Assembly (NCBI GenBank): GCA_964247055.1
Contig: OZ176053.1
Location: 5,642,001-5,706,000, forward strand
Direction of reading: 5' to 3'
Origin: Paragordius varius
Taxonomy: Eukaryota > Nematomorpha
Length of the DNA stretch: 64,000 nt
The notes under the pieces are model-generated. The model did not search any database. It was given only the letters and a program-made list of their open reading frames with translations, and was not told the origin of the DNA. The translations under genes were made by a program, and so were the position numbers. This document shows positions 35,943 to 59,000 of the stretch, piece after piece; the stretch's first letter is position 1, and each line of letters starts with the position of its first letter.

Positions 35943-36944
35943 TAAATCGTCCGATGGGTAAAAAACCATCATCCCCAGAGACATCAACCTTTGCTGAGAA
36001 AATACCACCAAGCACGACTCGTGGCAAACTCAATAATAAAATAGAATTATCAGGTTATACGGACGACACCATTTCAACATCCACAACAAGCGAATCATTA
36101 CCGCTCTCCATAAAGCGCAACAAAATTTTTGGGCCAAAAAAATATACTACTGTTTCTACCGTTAGCTCTTCAACTGAGATTAGCACATCAGCCACCACGA
36201 TAAAAGATTCATCATTTTCTACAAGTACCGTAATACCTTTATCATCGATGTCCACCTTAACAAATACAAAATTTAATACGCTAGATATTTCCAAATCAGG
36301 TTTATTAATGAATTGATTTAAAGTTGTTCCTGTTTCATTATTTTTGAAAATTTTAATGTTTAAAACCTCAATCTAAGGGCACGAATTACTCCACAATTAT
36401 ATATTTTGCAATATGATTTTAAATTTATATTCCGAGTCAAATCAGCAATATATAAAACTAAATATATATAATACTATTTTAACATACAGGGACTACCACT
36501 GAATGTGAACCCGAATCCGAAACATTCTGTGAAAACAATCCAGATTCAACCGAAATTTTAGAAAACATTTCAACTCAAACAACTACTACATGCGCTTCGA
36601 TGCTAAATGCCAATGAGGATGAAAATTGTGAAGAGACCATAAATACTCTGAGCACATTGTCAATTTCTCCTGAAACGACAATCCTATCAACAACGGAAAC
36701 AAATGAATTTCCATCAATGTTGACCACTTGTATAAATATAAATTCAGGTGAGAATGAAGATGAATTTGAGATTGCAGATGACGACGCAAGCATACAAAAT
36801 TATGTTTTTTATTCCAATGCTCAATCTACACATTATTATCTTAATAATCAAAATTACAAAATTTGTGGATATAACATCATCCAACACTATTGTTGGATCA
36901 TTTGCAACTTTATTATAATTATTTATTATCATTTGATTTTGTAA
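35943..36944 (+). CDS. Ser/Thr-rich, mucin-like protein with hydrophobic C-terminus, 5' end not found
   Basis: Two exons, 35943-36299 and 36490-36944, join in phase (G at the end of the first plus GG) to about 270 residues. The first is a run of Ser, Thr and Pro (PSSPETSTFAEKIPPSTT, TVSTVSSSTEISTSATTIKD). The second is acidic and Cys-containing (TTTECEPESETFCENNPDST) and ends in a hydrophobic stretch with Cys (CGYNIIQHYCWIICNFIIII) that could be a membrane or GPI-type anchor. Composition suggests a heavily O-glycosylated surface or secreted protein. Either a leader exon lies upstream or translation begins at the in-frame ATG 35954. Simple-sequence proteins of this kind cannot be assigned to a family. 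Confidence 0.5.
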
Positions 36945-37948
36945 CTTGTAAAGGTGCACAACTTAAAATGTTGATAAGTATTTGTTAAATTTAACCGTTT
37001 GATAAAGCATAACTAAAGGAATAAATAAATTTGTGCATAACTTTTGCAAATTTAATCTATTTTTCATTAAAATTTTTAGGTTTTAGCTTAGGCCACTGAT
37101 AAGCTTGTAACTATTAGGACATTGGCCTTTTGTTTAAAATTTATCTGAGACATTTTGACGTAAAATTAAAAAAACTTTTATATATTGTAAAAAACAACGA
37201 TTCGATTTAATTATTTTACTGATTTCCCAACTATTAATCTATAAAAAATTATTTATAATAAAAATTATTTAAGAAAGTTTAATGGCCTGGGCCAGAAAAG
37301 GAGAAGATTTTGTTTTTTAAAATTTGTTTTCCAATTTAGACTCGTTTTGAGATTATCAATTAGGATGGAAATCAATGAACATATAAATTATACTAATATA
37401 AATACAGGTAGCAATAACAAAATTTGATGACCAGACTTGAACAAAAAGGCCTTTGTTCATACGTAAATAGATGATGCAGAACAAAGAACTTTTACTCTAT
37501 AGATTTAGGATCTGTTTTTATAGAAGTTGTTAATTGTGTTTAATATTATATTCAATTTAAGGGCGAGACGCTTTAATTTATAAATTTTGATGTTATGAAG
37601 AAATTTCTGTGCTTCAATGATTCTCACTAAGACAAACTATAAGAGCTAGTTCATAAAAAGATTATTCATTCTTATTGGCAAAGACAATGCATACAACGTG
37701 ACGAACTTATTTTAGGTTAAGGTGGAGTGCTTTATGGTCTGGTCTAAAGATATTTGCCTATTTTTTATATAAGTTTATAATTTTTATTTAGTCATTTTGC
37801 ATAAAGCATACACATAACTAAAAGCCGAACTTTTGTTTCCTTTACAAAATTATTTGCACAACGATAATTAAATTATTTATTTTAATAATATAGTCAAAAA
37901 ATAGACGTTATTAATTGTTTAAGATGCAAAGCTTACAAAATGCTTAAT
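36945..37948. other. 1-kb intergenic interval
   Basis: AT-rich, between convergent transcripts; nothing recognisable on either strand. Confidence 0.5.
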
Positions 37949-38378
37949 TTATTTTAATATTTTATAGAGAGAATCGGATTGTATTATTTCTTTTTGTCCG
38001 TTGCTATCGTTTAAGGAAACTATATAGGGCACATCACCTATGTCTGGGGTTAAAATTTTTATGCATTCATTGTTCTCTGCTGTAATAAAATCAAGTGTTA
38101 AACATTTTGGAATCGTTCGTGTTTTGCTGGAGTTGCCGCAATAAAAACCATATTCATCTTTTTTGTTCAAAGCATGCTTCATCGTTTTTGGAATGATGTA
38201 TCCCTTTATAAATGATTTGTTCGAAGATGGAGTTGTATTTTTAGATTTAGATTTTTTGGAGGCATCCTTATTCTTTAATCTGTTACACATCAAAATAATT
38301 ATATTTATTTTATATTTTTTCCAATCTTACCATTTCTAACCCTTTAATTAAATCTGTTTTTTCAATTAAGTTTGACAT
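37949..38378 (-). CDS. Hypothetical Lys-rich protein, about 125 residues
   Basis: A first exon from ATG 38378 (MSNLIEKTDLIKG) joins, through a GTTAGA donor and a TGTAACAG acceptor near 38280, a second exon encoding NKDASKKSKSKNTTPSSNKS, then KGYIIPKTMKHALNKKDEYG, and ending SDSLYKILK. The donor is weak, so the first exon could instead end elsewhere. An acceptor-like ATTATTATAG lies six bases before the ATG. There is no signal peptide or membrane segment; the basic N-terminal third could be nuclear. The family is not recognised. Confidence 0.45.
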
Positions 38379-38675
38379 TGTCACCTATAATAATATCAGC
38401 TGGCTAGCCCTTTTTAGCAGCACAATATTAATTTTTTCGAAAATTTGTGTTTGTACCCAGTTAGCGAATTACTGCTTTATAATAATTGAAAGTTAAAAAT
38501 TTTTTGTTGGATTCCAAATTTAAAATAATAGGACTCGTTATCCACCTCACAAACCTTTGCAGTTTAAAACAATTTTATGTTACAATTTTAAATTGGAATG
38601 CATGACAAAATTATATTATTTTTAAACTTTTAATTATTTTTGGCAGAACGGGCGCATGCACATTTTAAAATATTA

Positions 38676-38965
38676 ATAATTGGTACAGTAGGTATGGCGT
38701 CTGACTTTTACACTGTTTGACGAAGTTCGAAGCCCGAAAGTACGCAATTTTCCATCATCACTGTCAGCCCTGGACAGGCGAAATACAAGTCAGGATACAA
38801 TTTAGGTCCTTATCATTAAAAAGAAAAAAGAGATTTTAAATTGCATTATTAATAAAACATCCGACCTATGTCAGAATGCGATCACAGGATGTTTCTGGAA
38901 TCTGATATTATATTCTACTGTGTAGCTGCCTTAATAATATCGGCAAACGTAACAGAGATCCTGAC
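38676..38965 (+). mobile_element. tRNA-derived SINE-like repeat
   Basis: The head resembles a tRNA: an A-box-like TGGTACAGTAGGTATGGCG, then CTGACTTTTACACTG like an anticodon arm, and a B-box-like GAAGTTCGAAGCCCG at about 38723-38737. The tail (GCCCTGGACAGG and on) is not tRNA-like and is GC-richer than the surroundings. It sits just past the stop of the glutamate-receptor gene. No second copy lies in the window, so the 3' boundary is a guess. Confidence 0.5.
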
Positions 38966-38977
38966 TCATAATCTTTG

Positions 38978-50871
<11,894 letters not shown>

Positions 50872-51379
50872 TTAACACTTTGATACAACACACTCATTTC
50901 AGTCCCCCGATTCAAATTGGGGTATTTGGGGTTCCCAGGCTTGTTTAAAAGTAAATACTTCTAAAAATATGGAACAAATTAAAACCACTGCAAAAGTTTG
51001 CGCTTATATAACATTGATGCACCGAACTAAGGATTCATTAAGCTTATTATATCTCAAGGTAAAAATTTAGTCAGCATGACATGTGTGAGTGCAAAATATA
51101 AAATTGATGCGATAAACCACTTTTTCTGTTTATATCAATCAATGTTAGATGTAATTAAAATAAAAACTTTAAGCGAAAATGTTGTAAAATAATAATGACG
51201 TAGTAGTTTGATATGGAACTCTTTCTCATAACCAAATTATACTTGAATAGGCATATTTATGTAATTTTTATTAGGGATAGAAGCATAATTGTTAATTGAA
51301 ACCGTTTTTTCAATGTTTTTTTAAAAATATCAACTTAAATTTAAGGGTTACTTGATCTTAATTTGGATCGAAGTGATAA
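50872..51379 (+). mobile_element. TTAA-ended miniature inverted-repeat element, copy E
   Basis: 508 bp, 43 kb from the cluster at 4.7-7.2 kb. It starts TTAACACTTTGATACAACAC, then GATTCAAATTGGGGTA, and ends AATTTGGATCGAAGTGATAA. The interior keeps CAGGCTTGTTT, ACATGTGTGAGTG, CCACTTTTTCTGTT and GACGTAGTAGTTTGATATGG, all shared in order with copy B. Confidence 0.75.
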
Positions 51380-51872
51380 AATTTAATTATTGTAAGATAA
51401 AAAATTTTAATTTAAGCCATTTATTTGCCCATATGCTACTGTATTGTTAATCGGACAAAAATAATATTTATTCGGCAACTTAAATATGCATACTGTGATT
51501 TTAAGTTTTATTTTTGTAAAGCTAACATTTTGTCTATTATATGCCGTTTGACTGCCAAATTTTTTTTCGAATTCTGAAAGCTCGTCATCTACTCTATAAA
51601 ATAATTTGAGTGGCCCAACACACCAATATATCCCTTAAGTGATGACAAAATGCAAAAATGGGTCGCATTTTTTCATTTCATATTTTATATCTCTGAGATG
51701 ACAAATTAATAAAATTGGTAGGCAGTTTGTAACCAAATATATACCAATGACTATAAAATTTATGTTACCGCCACACAATTTTATAATAGATTTTATATTC
51801 TCTCTTAAAAATATAAATTGTTTTGAGTAAATTTTAATGTCAAAAATTTTTACATACCTATGAAGCAACAAC

Positions 51873-52547
51873 TAGGGTTGTGCATTTGATTGCTTTTTCA
51901 AAAAAGTCCGGTCAGACCCAGTCAGACCATGGTCATGACCACTTTTTACATAAGTAAATAGCATGTGATAGGATTGTGAAAATAATGTTCTCGCGACACT
52001 TGCGTTTAACTAATCATGTTTTTTCTTAGAGTTTGTATTATACATTTTGATATTTATTATTTACAAACATTTTTAATCAAATTTAATCAATTTTTTCAAT
52101 AAATTTTGTTACTGTTTAGGTTATGAATCTTAATAGCTTTTAATGCTGGACATTTTAAATAATATTTTACTTGGCTTGTTTTACACTTTCTTTCTTTATT
52201 GATATATCCAATTATAAAATGTTTTTTCATTTTATTGGTTCACATATATGAAATTGCATATTTTGCAATGTGCTTGATTGTTATGTTTTTTGAAATAACT
52301 GGATATGCTTAAATGCTAATGTTTTAAGGATGCATGTTTAATTTTATATGGTTAAATAAGCATATTTAAAGATTTAATTTATAACAAAAAATATATTAAA
52401 CAATCCTACTATCTCTCTTCCAAAAAATTACCACCAATTTTCAAAAAACAGCTGTTTTTATAAATACCATGGTCAAAAATAAATAGTCACTGACCTGGTC
52501 ATGACCCAGTCAATTGACCGGGTCATGGCTTGGTCAGCACAACCCTA
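51873..52547. mobile_element. hAT-type miniature element with TAGGGTTGTGC tips and 8-bp target duplication
   Basis: 675 bp, from TAGGGTTGTGC to the inverse GCACAACCCTA. Flanks GCAACAAC (51865-51872) and GTAACAAC (52548-52555) are an 8-bp duplication with one mismatch. Next to the tips are GGTCATGACC-like palindromes (GGTCAGACCCAGTCAGACC at left, GGTCATGACCCAGTCA at right), probably transposase-binding repeats. The interior is non-coding. Confidence 0.82.
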
Positions 52548-53026
52548 GTAACAACACAAAAACAACGTAATTAGGCTATTAGCAATATATTACTTTGCAA
52601 AAATCTGTCGGTAAACGATTAATTTTCAAAACTACTTCTACTAATAATCCAAGAAAATTTTGCCTGAAGGGAGATAAGGGGTTCTATCTATGTTCTGAAA
52701 AATTTTATTGCTAAAATTTATACCCAATAAGGGAAAAATGAGCATGAATGACTTCATTTGTATTAATTATAACCAACATTGATCAATTCAACTATGTATA
52801 TATTCTACATCAATCTTAAACCAAATATTTTAATCAAATAATCTTTTAAAATTTTAAAAAACAATGTATATCTAAATTTATTTATATATATAACACTATT
52901 GTATAAAAAATTTATTATTAAGGGGTATTCTAGAATTCAGTAGAATTCTATTTTATATATAAAAATAAATTTTTGATATTATTAAAGATTAAAATAAAAT
53001 TTAATTTTGTCAAAGTGTGAGGAAAA

Positions 53027-56000
53027 ATGGACAAATCGTATGAAAATGAAGCTATTTTATTATCCATGGTATACAACTCTCTAAAATATTAATTATGTTA
53101 GCTTGATCAACAAAATGCTTGGACAAAGGGCTCATATACATTTTATAAATCTATAAAATATTCCTTTCAATCGGTCGGAAATTTAAATGGTAAGTGTATG
53201 ATATTCGGTATAAAAAAATCTTATTATCCTAATTTTAAAAATATATAATACCCCGTTCTTCAAGTTGGTCGTTACATATTTCACGTTGGTCCTTGTACTG
53301 TTGGATCAAAAAATATTTTTTTTAACAAAAAGTATATTTTTATAAATGAAAAACTTGCTTTTAATAAGTTTTAAAAATTATGGCTAGAGACAAAGAATGT
53401 TTATTGAGAAATATTCAAGGACCAACTTGGGGTGCAAGTGGTATTTTTATAAACTGTTGATACTTTAATATCCTTTTTTAATTGTCGGTTGACACATCAA
53501 AAATTATCGAATTACAAAACGATGCCTAAAGAATGTTAGATTTTAAATGTGTAGATAAATTTTACTTTTATAATTTCTTAGTTTAAATTGATTATATTAA
53601 TTAACTCTGGCTATATATAAATTTGCATTTTTAAGAGTTTTTAAACTATTGGAAAATCTATTAAGTTTTGTTTTTATGCCTATATGTTTTAAAAAGTATG
53701 TATATATTTCTTGAAAATAAAATAAAGCACATAAGAATAACCACCTAATGTAAATTGAGTTTTTACGATATTGGCTTAATATATAAACATGGGATGAGTT
53801 TAAAAATATTTTTTGATCTGTAGGAAATTTTGTAGCGTATATACCGAAGTTTAGACAAATTATTACAAACACCATTATATTTAAATAGCAATTTTTATTA
53901 TATATATACAATAGATTGGTATAGTATTCGAGTTGGAGATTTTTCGTTTATCTGCTTGTCAAGCAATGCTTCAAACAACTTTAAAATTTCAAAGTCGCCG
54001 GATGAAATAAAATTGCATACATTTTTGGTTAAAATATGTAATATATGGATGAACAGTAATAAGCGGTTATTTAAAGAAAGGAATTGCTCTGAAAAATCAA
54101 AGGAACACACCAATCGGTATATTTTGTGTTTTGTATATTCTTGGTAAAATTTTAAAATAACAAATTTTCATGGTTTAAAGAGACATAAGAACCAAATCTT
54201 TTTATAAATTATCATTCATAAAGTAATTAAGCAACATAATTCGAATAAATCTATTCACCTTTTATAAAAGTGTTTAAGACGATTTGTTGTATATGAAATT
54301 CGTTTTTAACACATATTAGCAATTACTAAAAGAAAAAATTATATGTTTGTTCTGCTTTTTAGATTAGAAATATTCTTCATCGAACTTGTTCCATATCTAA
54401 AAGAAGAACAGCTAAATAGAATTTGCAGTGCTGATGTTATAGATACGGCTGAGGTATTTATATCAATTTATTCAAAATTAACGTTTGTTCAAATTATTAA
54501 AAACCAATCAATTAAGATAATTACATAAACATAATATACTGTTAAACATTTTGTGCTGCCGTTTCAATCATTAACCGGTTATTCTTAATGTGAATTAAGA
54601 TAGAAAGATTAATGATTTTGTTACCAGCCAAATTTTTTATAATTTTTAATCATTAATCTTGTTAAATTAAGTACGTTCGAAAGATATTATTACTCTTCAC
54701 CTTGCATTCAATTCCGGATCTAGCAAATAGGATCCGATCTAACCGTTTGTAAACCGAGACTGTGATCGTCATTAAAAATAACGAGTCAAATATATTAAAC
54801 ATGTGTTTACGTGAAAAATTAATATTAATATAAAAAATATAAAGTCGCAGCGAGTTATTCCGAGTAATCCAATTTAAAATTAATAATGGATTTTTAATAA
54901 AGGCGAAAATCATAACAGAGCCATTTTTAAATTAGCCCATGCAAATAGGTTACAAAAATACAAATCCCCACAATTTGTTTTTATTCCAGGAAATGGATGG
55001 GCCTCAATAAAGGATGTTATTTTATCGTTTAAAGGCGCCAATTATAGCCAACCATTTTTAAATTAGCCAGTGATTAGTTCTATCAGGTGTAAGCGTTTTT
55101 GGCAAACAGCTAAGTCCCCAATAATATATGAAAGCATTTTTTTCAAAAGATGTGAGTCCGCCCTAGAAGTTCATCTATAAAGGCAAAAATTAGTGCTTTT
55201 TGAGGTTAAAGAGGTTTACCCTACGCTTACATTCCCGCATAATAAATATCAATGTTTCGGAGTTGCAACCTAAGATCCAATATTTAAAATTTTATGAATG
55301 TGCTATAGTCGAATAATGTATCCCTGGGTGAAAAAACTCAAACCTGTTAAATTGGCATTTTTTCGAAAAGCTAACCCCCCCCCCCCCAAATGACACCACA
55401 TGAAATTATAGAAAATGTTTTTAAGGGTTTTAAAAAAGCCCTTACGTAATGTCCCACCCTGTTTCAACGGCTCTAAAAAATTATGAAATGATTTTCCGGA
55501 AAACAAAGAAAACCGAAAATTTGATATATAGTTTTTAATTTTTCAAAAAGTTTTTTCCATTACTGTGTATAAGAAGCCTAACATCCCCCATTCCTCGATA
55601 GTTTGGTCACCGGTGTTATCCAGGATTTTAACTATTAGGTTCAAAACCTTTAGACTAAAACACAGAGATTATATATATATATATATATATAACATTTACA
55701 ATTCAAATTCACCCTAAAAATAATTTATGTGTTTTCGGGCTAATGTCATTCATCATTCATACTTAAATATATTTTTATGGCATAGTTTATTAGTTTTTCA
55801 GTATTATATTAATTTTAGACAAAATTTCATTTTTTAAAAATATTAAAAATATAAGTAAACTTTAATCTTAAAAACACATAATTTATTTTTAAGTGAATTT
55901 GAATTGTTGGAGGGTGAATTTGAATTGTTCAAGGGTAAATTTGATAGTTCGGGGTTGAATTTGAACGGTAAATGGTATACAGGGCTTGGAACCAGAACCG

Positions 56001-59000
56001 CATGGAACCGGAACCCCTGGGATTTTAATAAGAACCAGTTCCATTGGGATGGAACCGACGCGGTACCGGTTTTACTTCTCCGGGAACCACCCCGGTACCG
56101 ATTCCAAACTTTCGGGAACTACCCCGGTTCTATCTATAAATTTTTAGAAACCAACCCGGTTACGGTTTTACCCCCTTAATTAATGGTTCCCATATGATTT
56201 TTATTATAATTTTATTTTATTATTTAAATTTGATTGTACCACTACACATTACAACATACTTCAAACCTAAAACTAAGCGGTTAATATTAGCGATACGCTC
56301 TAGATTATGGACGATTCGGTTCTTCTAAAAAAACTAAGTCATAACTCAAATTTATTTATAATACATATGTTCGTATATATAGATCTCCATTGAAAGGAAT
56401 TTTTTACCCTTAATTTTCTATTTTCTGACTTGAGAAGCAGTTTGAGCGAATTGCTTGGTGCAATAATTTTTGAGTTAAATAATTTTTTAGCCATACTTAA
56501 TTTACTCTCATTATATACCTTTGTACCTATACATTTCTCTATTATAATTTGTTACATTTATTATGCTACACTATATTTATTTCCCTATACATTTGGCAAT
56601 TCATAATCAATCGTTTGATTTTATTTTGGTTGTATTATTATAATAATAATTTTGTAAATCATTTAATTAAAAGTCAGAAACCGGTTCTAAATTTACAAAA
56701 CCGGTTCCGGAACCGCTAAATTTTTAAGGAACCAAGGCGGTTCCGGTTCCATTTGTTTAGGAACTCCCCCGGTTCCGGTTCCAAAATTTCAGGAACCGCC
56801 CGGTTCTATTTTTAAATTCTTAAGAACCAACGCGGTTCCGGTTCCACTTGTTCAGGAACCGACCCGTTCCCGGTTCCACTTTTTTTGAACCGGTTCCAAA
56901 CCCTGATATATATATTGTATCCGTAAATTAAGAAAAAATATATTTATTTTATTAATTTAGAATGAGGTGTACCAGCTCGGAAAAAATGTTATTATGCCTT
57001 TAGCAAAATTCATTGAGGCCATACATCTTTACAATTTTCATTACGGTATTAATATTAACTATTGTAAGTCCAGTTATATACTTTAGATTTTCGTAGCCTT
57101 TGACAAGGGATCAAATCAAAATTACTGATTAGGCTATAATATTTAATGTGAAACCCATCGGTTTCAAACGGATAAAGAAATAAAGTTAAGACACATTTTT
57201 TCATATGAATAAAACATTTTATTAACAAACGATTAAACAATATTGAGAGAGATCTATCTGAATGATAAAATATGCGGATAATAAATGGCTAACGTTGGGC
57301 ATGTGGGGACATTTTGATAACCGTTACATTGTAATCCATTTCACCTATCCAAAAAATTAGTCTAAAATCTTTGACCAAAACAATTTTTAAAAAAATGAAG
57401 ATTTAACAACACAAATTGGATTGCTATACATTAGGGGTGGCCAAACGGTCGACTGCAGTCAACTTCGCCACCGCCTGAAAATTTTAAAAAAATGAAAATA
57501 TTTATAGAATTTTTTTTCACAAAATTTTATTTATTTTCTTAATTTTTTTTTATTTTGAGATTAAAAAATTTATTTGTTAACAAAATATTAAATAAATAAT
57601 TTATGTTAATATATTAATTTATGTATTTAGTCAGAGCTTTTATCATTTGTGAATATAGTTAAAAATTTAGCAAACTAAACACAGAAACAAATATAAACTC
57701 AATTAGCCCGAGAATGCTAAAATTCGTTATAAAAATCAATGGTAATTATTTTTTATCATGAATAATGATAAATATGCAAGTCCACCGTGGCTTTACCAAA
57801 AGCAAATGTCCAAATACATTTTACACGCTTATGAACTATAAAATACAATCAGATAATCGCAAACCAAAAATTAAGCTATTCAAAAGCAACGAAATGCTCA
57901 GAAACACTGCATTTTAAATACGGCAAAATCTGAAAAAATTCCAGTAACAGATAAATAAATCCTGAAAAAAACAACAAATATTTTTAGGATGGAGAAAAGA
58001 AGCATTTGTCACAGCGAGAATTATAAAGACAAAAAGAATGTTATGGAGTCAAGAAAAAGCTTATCTATCTAGAAACACAATTATGCGGAGAAGTCTTAAT
58101 TTTGAACCTAGTATGCAAAACCCATATAATCTGGTAAATTATAAAGATCTTTGATAAGAGCTACAAAGTCTTACCTCAATCAAATTCCTGGCAAGAAGCT
58201 AATTAAAATAATAATTTTTCGTAATATTTATTTTAAAATGGCATGTGCTAGTCACCCCATCATTTGTGTTAAATTGATATATAAATCTTTAATATTTATA
58301 CGTGCCCATGTGAAATTTTCTCCTCAAAAAGTAGCCCCGGTAGAAAAGGTCGGCCACCCCTGCTATATATCATAAAAAATTTTGTGATAAAAATAAGATT
58401 TTATTGAGGATGAAAATTGGTAAGCTATTGCACACTGGCATCTTTTAGATATGATTATAATCTATCAAATAATATTTTGGTCACATGATAAAACAGTAGG
58501 TCAATTTACGTTTTGAAATAAATTAGATAAAGAATGAGCTTCCAGAATTCAAAAATATGGGTCAACGTCAAAAAATAAAAATAAGTGCCAAAAACGTAAA
58601 TGCGAAAACGGCTGATAAATACTTATTTAAACATAAAGTTACACACTTAAAATTTTTTATCCTATTTTAATATAATATGTTTTGTAGAAATGTTAAAAAA
58701 CACATGAAGCCTCAATAATGTATAAATTTAAAATTTTTGAGCTTATATTAGTATACAATGGTTATAAAATAATTATGTTAAACACATTTGTATCATTGAT
58801 TTAAGCTATGTATATATATATATATTAGCTTTTTTCTCTTTAATAGTTATACAAAAGGACTCTATTGTAGCAAATCCATATGTACAGGAAGTCCAGTTCG
58901 AAGGTCTACGAGTCAACCCGTATTCCATTTATGTTCGCAACAAATCTCTTGAAAAATGGGTTAAAACTAAATGCTCTAAAATCAGGGATATCTTTTTTAC

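Noticed and set aside
36055-36793. Val/Ser-rich open frames on the minus strand
   Set aside because: They are shadows of the plus-strand Ser/Thr-rich exons.
53597-53911. 104-residue minus-strand frame with hydrophobic runs
   Set aside because: Lies in an ARID5-like intron, no splice or family support; AT-rich sequence often gives Phe/Ile/Leu-rich frames.
54960-55640. Another copy of the 160-bp intronic satellite
   Set aside because: Phrases such as AAAGGCAAAAATT and GCCCTAGAAG look similar, but I could not find regular spacing or a shared anchor motif.
55904-56179. 91-residue open frame rich in Pro, Trp and Arg
   Set aside because: It spans the right arm of one transposon and the left arm of another; coding-like composition comes from GC-rich repeats.
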